8,655 bases of DNA from DATBDE01 sp036270095 (GTDB lineage Bacteria; Actinomycetota; Thermoleophilia; Solirubrobacterales; Solirubrobacteraceae), in NCBI GenBank assembly GCA_036270095.1, contig DATBDE010000008.1, forward strand, positions 1 to 8,655, given 5' to 3'. The translations under genes were made by a program, and so were the position numbers. A model generated the notes under the pieces. That model worked only from the letters and a program-made list of their open reading frames with translations. It did no database searches and had not been told where the DNA came from. Below are positions 5,086 to 8,655 of this stretch, in pieces (the stretch's first letter is position 1; each line of letters starts with the position of its first letter).

Positions 5086-7163
5086 CAGTGCACCTCGCTG
5101 AGACCGTCGGTGGGCGACTGCGGGATCGGCGGCACGGTGGGCAGCGGGTCGAACCCGAGTGGCGCGCCGTGGTTGATGGGGAAGCTCGTGGGCACGATGC
5201 CGGTGGCGCGCGCATACGCGTTGGCGACGGCGGCCATGGCCGCGGCGACGCCGAGCTCGCCGGCGCCGCCGGGGTCGGTCCCCGTCGGTGGCAGGACGAT
5301 CACCTGCACGTCGAGCGGGACGTTCCACTGGCGCGTGTAGTACGCGTTGTCCCAGCTGCCCTCCGGGAAGTGGCCGTCCTGCAGGTGCAGGCTGTAGCTC
5401 AGCGCCTGGGCGATCGCGTCCTGGATCCCACCCATCATCTGGGCCTGCAGGCCGAGCGGGTTGATGGGCAGGCCGACGTCGACCGCGAACACCACCTTGG
5501 TCACGCGAGGGCCGGTGTAGCCGTCCTTGACCGTCCGGTTGACCGTCGCCGCCGTGCAGTCGATCTCCGCGACGCACGCCGCGAAGGCCTTGTACTCGTG
5601 GTGGACGCCGATGCCCTGTGCGGTACCGGCCGGCATCGACCGGCTCCAGCTCGCCGCCTTGGCGACCGCGTCGAGGACGCCCTTCATGCGGTCGTCGCGG
5701 GCGAACGCGCGGCGGAACTGCATCGGGTCCCGGCCCAGCTTCTTGGCCACCTGGTCGACCATGACCTCCTTGGCCGTGGTCACCTCGGGGCTGTAGATGT
5801 TGCGCACGCTCGAGGTGTTGAACGTGACGTCGTCGTTGTAGACCTCGTTGAGGAGCTGCGTGACCGCGCCGAAGTTGTAGGGCACGTTGGCGGTCAGGGT
5901 GAAGATCGACTGCGAGTAGGCGAAGAAGTTGCCGTCGGGGAGGTTCGAGACCTGCGCCGAGAGCAGCTCGCCCAGCCCGTGGCCGAAGTCGGTGGCCACG
6001 CTGGTGTGGCGCTGGTCGAAGGCCAGGACGTTGTTCGCCAGGTAGCTGATGCGCACGCGTGAGGTGCACATCGGGTGCACGGGGCCCTGGCGGAAGTTGT
6101 CGGTGCGGTGCCACATGAGCCTGACCGGCTTGCCCATCGCCTTGGAGATCGCGGCGGCCTCGAACGCGGCGTCGGCGAACAGGTGGCGGCCGAACGACCC
6201 GCCGCCCTCGGTCACGTGCACGGTCACGTTGCCGACGGAAAGCCCGAGCAGCGATGCGAGCTGCTCCTGGGCCCAGACCGGCGACTTCAGGCAGGACCAG
6301 ATCTCGGCCTTGTCGGGGCGGACGTCCGCAACCGCGCAGTTGGTCTCCAGCGGGTCGCCGGGCCGGAAGTAGAAGGTGAAGCGCTGGTCGAGTGCCTGCC
6401 CCAGCGCAGGCAGCCCTGCACGCTGCCGTTGATCGTCGGCGGCCGGCAGACCATGGTCGGCAGGGGGTTGGGGACGTCGAGGTCGAGCGCGAACTGCTTC
6501 TGCCCGGTCACGGCGGCCAGGGCGTCGATGCGCCGCTGCGGCGTGCCCACGAGCGAGAACTGCGAGGGCGACTTCAGGCGCGCGACGACCGCCTTGCTGC
6601 GTCGGGCCGCGGCCTTCTTCGTGAGCGAGCCGTAGTTGGTCGCGCGCCCGTCCGGGGCGCGGATGATGCCGTGCTTGATCTTCAGCCCCTGTGCCGGCGT
6701 GGCGAGCGCCTTGGCCGCGGCCGCTGTGAGCTGGCCCTTGGCGATGGCCGCCGCGACGCGGACCTGGTTGTAGAGCGAGTGCACGGAGTTCGACCCGCCG
6801 GTGAGCTGGTTGAACAGCAGCTCGGGACGCGCGTCGGCCAGCGTCATGTGGACCCGGTCCAGCGCGAGGTCCATCTCCTCGGCGATGACCATCGCGATCG
6901 CCGTGGTGATCCCCTGCCCCACCTCGGCCCGCGGCAGCGCGAAGGACGCTGTGCCGTCCGGGTTGACCGCGACCGTGATCAGCCCCGCCGTCGGCAGCGC
7001 GGCGCCGGTGAGCACGTCCGTCAGGTCGAAGCCGTCGACGACCTGGACGGGTCGGGATCGCCGCATCCGCCCGCGCTGGCGCGCGCAAGTCGGCGGCCGC
7101 CACCACCATCGGCGCCGCGATCAGATAGCCCAGGAAGCAACGTCGCGAGACATCACTCGGCAC
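5085..7163 (-). pseudogene. iorB: Molybdopterin-binding large subunit of an isoquinoline 1-oxidoreductase-type hydroxylase, frameshifted and internally deleted
   Basis: This is the catalytic subunit of a xanthine-oxidase-family Mo enzyme that hydroxylates N-heterocycles or oxidises aldehydes. GTG 7163 (AGGGGTG upstream) opens a Tat signal, SRRCFLGYLIAAPMVVAAA, indicating export with folded cofactor. One extra base near 7049 must be skipped to join DAAIPT to VQVVDGFDLTDVLT. The frame then runs through LPRAEVGQGITTAIAMVIAE and LVGTPQRRIDALAAVTGQ to INGSVQ (about 6416). There, mid hammerhead domain, it jumps frame and position to LDQRFTFYFRPGDPLETNCA. The usual 60-100 residues between these motifs are absent. 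The rest is continuous: VTEGGGSFGRHLFADAAFEA, LPINPLGLQAQMMGGIQDA and, near the end, PGGAGELGVAAAMAAVANAY with the presumed active-site Glu. It has about 690 codons against roughly 730-780 normally. The order large-then-small subunit is the reverse of classical iorAB. Substrate unknown. Confidence 0.88.
6393..6412. repeat. 7-bp inverted repeat, 6-nt loop, at the apparent deletion junction in the iorB-like gene
   Basis: TGCCTGC (6393-6399) and GCAGGCA (6406-6412) are perfect inverted copies around CCCAGC. The element abuts the point (6411-6416) where the large Mo subunit loses frame and appears to lose part of its hammerhead domain. Short hairpins are common in GC-rich DNA, so the coincidence is noted rather than proven to be causal. 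Confidence 0.6.
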
Positions 7164-7275
7164 GCACCATCACCCCTGCCGTCACTCGAAACCCCCGCCT
7201 CGAATCGGCCTTGCTCGGTCTTATATCAGGGCGTGGTGCGCCACGATCCGGTCCCGAGAGGGAAGGAGCAGACCC
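7164..7275. promoter_or_regulatory. Divergent intergenic region with AT-rich promoter-like core
   Basis: This 112-bp gap separates the start of the Mo-hydroxylase unit (minus, 7163) from the cupin gene (plus, 7276), so promoters for both should lie here. The only AT-rich patch is TTATATC at 7221-7227. On plus it offers TATATC (7222-7227) and on minus TATAAG (7225-7220), both acceptable -10 hexamers, but no good -35 is seen at 16-18 bp on either strand. A shared operator is possible; no clear dyad is seen. Confidence 0.35.
7263..7268 (+). promoter_or_regulatory. Shine-Dalgarno AAGGAG for the cupin gene
   Basis: A near-perfect AAGGAG lies 7 nt before ATG 7276 and fixes the start of the cupin gene. 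It is among the strongest ribosome binding sites in the window, implying good translation. Confidence 0.7.
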
Positions 7276-7680
7276 ATGCAGATCACCCGCAACACGCTGG
7301 ACACCAACCGCGGCCCGGCTGACGCGTTCACCGGCGCGGTGTACATCGACCCCGTCGCCGCGCCGGCGCCGCCGTCGCGCGTCGCCGCGGCCCACGTGCG
7401 CTTCGCGCCCGGCGCCCGCACCGCCTGGCACACCCACCCGCTGGGCCAGACCATCTGGGTGACGGAGGGCGTCGGGCGCTGCCAGCGCCGCGGCGGCCCG
7501 GTCGAGGTCATCCGCCCTGGCGACCGCGTCTACTTCGAGCCCGGTGAGCACCACTGGCACGGCGCCGGCCCCGACCGGTTCATGGCCCATGTGGCCGTGC
7601 AGGAGGTCGACGAGTCCGGCAACGCCGTGACGTGGGGCGAGCACGTGACCGACGAGGAGTACGCCGCCGACCCCGCCTGA
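7276..7680 (+). CDS. Single-domain cupin protein, (R)-hydroxynitrile (mandelonitrile) lyase-like
   Basis: The 134-residue protein is one conserved cupin barrel. It has cupin motif 1 with His52, His54 and Gln58 (ARTAWHTHPLGQTIWVTEG) and motif 2 with His93 (RPGDRVYFEPGEHHWHG), a complete 3-His/1-Gln metal site. The pattern GPADAFTGAVYIDP, the WHTHPLGQT block, the PGEHHWHGA block and the ending WGEHVTDEEY closely match what I recall of the manganese cupin hydroxynitrile lyase of Granulicella tundricola, which reversibly splits (R)-mandelonitrile into benzaldehyde and HCN. Many relatives of this family have no proven function, so lyase activity is inference; a general small-molecule or quinone-related cupin is an alternative. 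It is a cytoplasmic, single-gene unit divergent from the Mo hydroxylase, and its stop lies 4 bp from the end of a convergent membrane-protein gene. Intact. Confidence 0.85.
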   Translation: MQITRNTLDTNRGPADAFTGAVYIDPVAAPAPPSRVAAAHVRFAPGARTAWHTHPLGQTIWVTEGVGRCQRRGGPVEVIRPGDRVYFEPGEHHWHGAGPDRFMAHVAVQEVDESGNAVTWGEHVTDEEYAADPA

Positions 7681-7684
7681 TCCC

Positions 7685-7921
7685 TTACAGGTGGTGGCGC
7701 GCCCAGAGCCGAGCCCCCAGCACGGCCAGGTTGAGCGCGAGCACCACCGCGACGATCGCGGCCACGGGCACCCACGGGCGTCCGTCGGCCGCGTAGCCCG
7801 CCGCGAGGATCGGTCCGAGCGTGACGCCCGGGACGCTGATCGTCGCGAGCATCTTGGCGAACAGGTCGAGCACCGGCGTCGAGGTCACCGCCTCGTGGCG
7901 CTCCGGGAGTCCGAGCATCAT
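7685..7921 (-). CDS. Small hypothetical membrane protein, two predicted transmembrane helices
   Basis: This 78-residue product begins MMLGLPERHEAVTSTPVLD and has two hydrophobic segments, KMLATISVPGVTLGPILAAG (about residues 27-46) and WVPVAAIVAVVLALNLAVLG (about 53-72), ending GARLWARHHL. The ATG at 7921 forms an ATGA overlap with the stop of the upstream membrane-protein gene, so the two are a translationally coupled pair and may act together in the membrane. The open frame extends further upstream, but that part is an Arg/Ala-rich antiframe of the neighbouring gene and lacks credible protein character, so 7921 is the better start. No family is recognised. Confidence 0.55.
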   Translation of the reverse strand: MMLGLPERHEAVTSTPVLDLFAKMLATISVPGVTLGPILAAGYAADGRPWVPVAAIVAVVLALNLAVLGARLWARHHL

Positions 7922-8244
7922 TCCTGGTATTCCCGCCGCCGGCGCGGCCGAAAAGCGGTCAACTCGGTGATGGGCGTGTGCTCGGCCAGCGGGCCATAGC
8001 GGCCGGCGGCGGCCGCCAGCGCGAAGGCGCCGGCCACCACGAAGGGGTGGGCGATCAGGCCGTTCGTGACGCCGTCGAGCGGGTCGCTCCCGATCACAGC
8101 GCTGCGCTGGAGCAGCCACGCACCCGCGAGCACGACCCCGGCGAGCGCCAGGCCGACGCCCTGCACGCCGTAGGCGCCGGTGCGGCTGAGCAGGTACAGC
8201 GAGGGCACGAGCAGTACGACGACGAGCAGCTGGGTGAGCTCGAT
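7918..8244 (-). pseudogene. C-terminal part of a multi-pass membrane protein (possibly HupE/UreJ-like), N-terminus missing
   Basis: The frame becomes protein-like at about 8244 with RIELTQLLVVVLLVPSLYLL, followed by LALAGVVLAGAWLLQRSAV, an IAHPFVVAGAFALAAAAGR segment, and a basic tail ending RRRREYQE: three hydrophobic helices. The [VI]E[LQ]xQLLVV helix and the AWLLQR helix faintly resemble the C-terminal helices of HupE/UreJ_2 proteins; this is a weak guess. The first available start is GTG 8208, inside the first helix, and upstream sequence in this frame (up to 8337) is antiframe of a DUF3500 fragment, so the real N-terminal portion appears to be absent at the 8242-8254 junction. The stop overlaps the ATG of the downstream small membrane gene. 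A real short protein from GTG 8208 (96 residues) cannot be excluded. Confidence 0.5.
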
Positions 8245-8254
8245 GCGCGAGCTC
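8236..8254. repeat. 7-bp inverted repeat, 5-nt loop, at the DUF3500/membrane-protein junction
   Basis: GAGCTCG (8236-8242) and CGAGCTC (8248-8254) are perfect inverted copies around ATGCG. Because GAGCTC is itself a palindrome, it also forms a direct repeat 13 bp apart. It spans the point where DUF3500-like sequence (ending KWEL at 8249) changes to an unrelated membrane protein in another frame (starting IEL at 8244). Confidence 0.6.
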
Positions 8255-8628
8255 CCACTTCCGCGTCGTCGAGGGGCTGCCGAAGAGCGCGACGTAGTAG
8301 AGGTTCTGGCCGTAGGACGCCCCGCCGCCGTTCTCGTTCAGGTACTGGTCGGCCACGCGGATGGCCTCCTCCTGCGTGTAGCCGTGTGCGCTGATCTCAG
8401 GTCGGTGATCGGCACGCCCGCCCGCTTCACGAATGTCGTGGGCAGGTTCGACCAGCCGGTCTTCATGGCCGAGCTGCTGAACGGGTATACGACCTTGCCC
8501 CGCTGCCCGCTCGACAGCGTTCTCAGGAAGGCGTCGGCCGCGGCCGTCGCCTTCGCGGCCTCGGAGTTGGCCGCGGCGGCGCTCACCACGGCATTCAGGA
8601 ACAGGGGGATGAGGAGTCGCTGGAGCAT
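8249..8628 (-). pseudogene. DUF3500 family secreted protein, N-terminal fragment, frameshifted and truncated
   Basis: From ATG 8628 (AAGGGTGG upstream) the product has a signal-like N-terminus (MLQRLLIPLFLNAVVSAAAA), then DAFLRTLSSGQRGKVVYPF and KTGWSNLPTTFVKRAGVPITDL, typical of the N-terminal part of DUF3500 proteins (function unknown, often exported). Near 8390 the frame is lost: DLRSA must be joined to HGYTQEEAIRVADQYLNENG in another frame, and the roughly 15 residues usually between these motifs (with an AQR element) appear to be missing. The second part, GQNLYYVALFGSPSTTRKWEL, is a very characteristic DUF3500 core and stops abruptly at 8249, where the HHLxxN region should follow. The C-terminal half is therefore absent. 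The frame is open from 8655, so an upstream start cannot be excluded. About 120 of an expected 300 or more residues remain. Confidence 0.72.
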
Positions 8629-8655
8629 GGCGGCCACCCTTGGCCGCGCGGCCAC

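Noticed and set aside
5088..6062. Plus-strand open frame opposite the Mo-hydroxylase large subunit
   Set aside because: Val/Arg/Asp-rich shadow with no domain; the minus strand has continuous family-conserved sequence here.
4069..6114. A single 681-residue minus-strand protein
   Set aside because: Only its middle (from 5085) is real, as the first 72 residues of the Fe-S subunit; the rest is out-of-frame sequence of neighbours, exposed by the frameshift near 4869.
6392..7462. Plus-strand open frame crossing the divergent gap
   Set aside because: It runs across the promoter region and into the cupin gene in the wrong frame; it is a compositional artefact.
1..8655. CRISPR arrays, tRNA/rRNA genes, insertion sequences, riboswitches
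   Set aside because: I saw no spaced repeats, tRNA-like cloverleaf, transposase motifs or terminal repeats; nearly all sequence is accounted for by protein genes or their remnants.

Overview
This is very GC-rich DNA with dense gene packing. It probably comes from a high-GC actinobacterium; the strong G/C bias at third codon positions, the Ala/Lys-rich H1-like small protein and the family mix would fit Thermoleophilia/Solirobacterales, but that placement is inference. No rRNA, tRNA, CRISPR array, transposase or phage gene is visible.

Layout. Positions 1-991 (minus) hold the N-terminal 330 residues of RecC, running off the left edge. Positions 1041-2735 (minus) are an intact, overlapping cobalt-type nitrile hydratase operon in the order beta, alpha, accessory protein. 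Divergent from it, 2769 to about 3760 (plus), is a bacterial pentameric ligand-gated ion channel homologue broken by a one-base frameshift. A histone-H1-like basic protein (3782-4009, minus) and a small DUF1440/YagU-like membrane protein (4086-4562, minus) follow. Positions 4611-7163 (minus) carry a molybdenum hydroxylase of the isoquinoline 1-oxidoreductase type, large subunit first, then the [2Fe-2S] subunit. Both are frameshifted, and the large subunit also appears to lack roughly 60-100 codons. A 112-bp divergent gap separates it from an intact cupin gene resembling cupin-type hydroxynitrile lyases (7276-7680, plus). The right end (7685-8655, minus) has a small membrane protein, the C-terminal part of a second membrane protein, and the N-terminal part of a DUF3500 protein, the last two joined abruptly.

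How the genes may work together. Nitrile hydratase converts nitriles to amides, cupin hydroxynitrile lyases handle cyanohydrins, and IorAB-type enzymes hydroxylate N-heterocycles or oxidise aldehydes. Together they could form a small nitrile/cyanohydrin/N-heterocycle catabolic neighbourhood, but they lie in separate transcription units and the link is only suggestive.

The most striking global feature is the uneven distribution of damage. The left 2.7 kb is intact, while between 2.77 and 8.4 kb there are three single-base frameshifts (near 3160, 4869, 7049) and three junctions where family-conserved sequence seems to be missing (near 6412, 8245, 8390). The two larger junctions each sit exactly on a perfect 7-bp inverted repeat with a 5-6 nt loop. 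This is either real gene decay by hairpin-associated deletion or an assembly/sequencing artefact; the sequence alone cannot decide.
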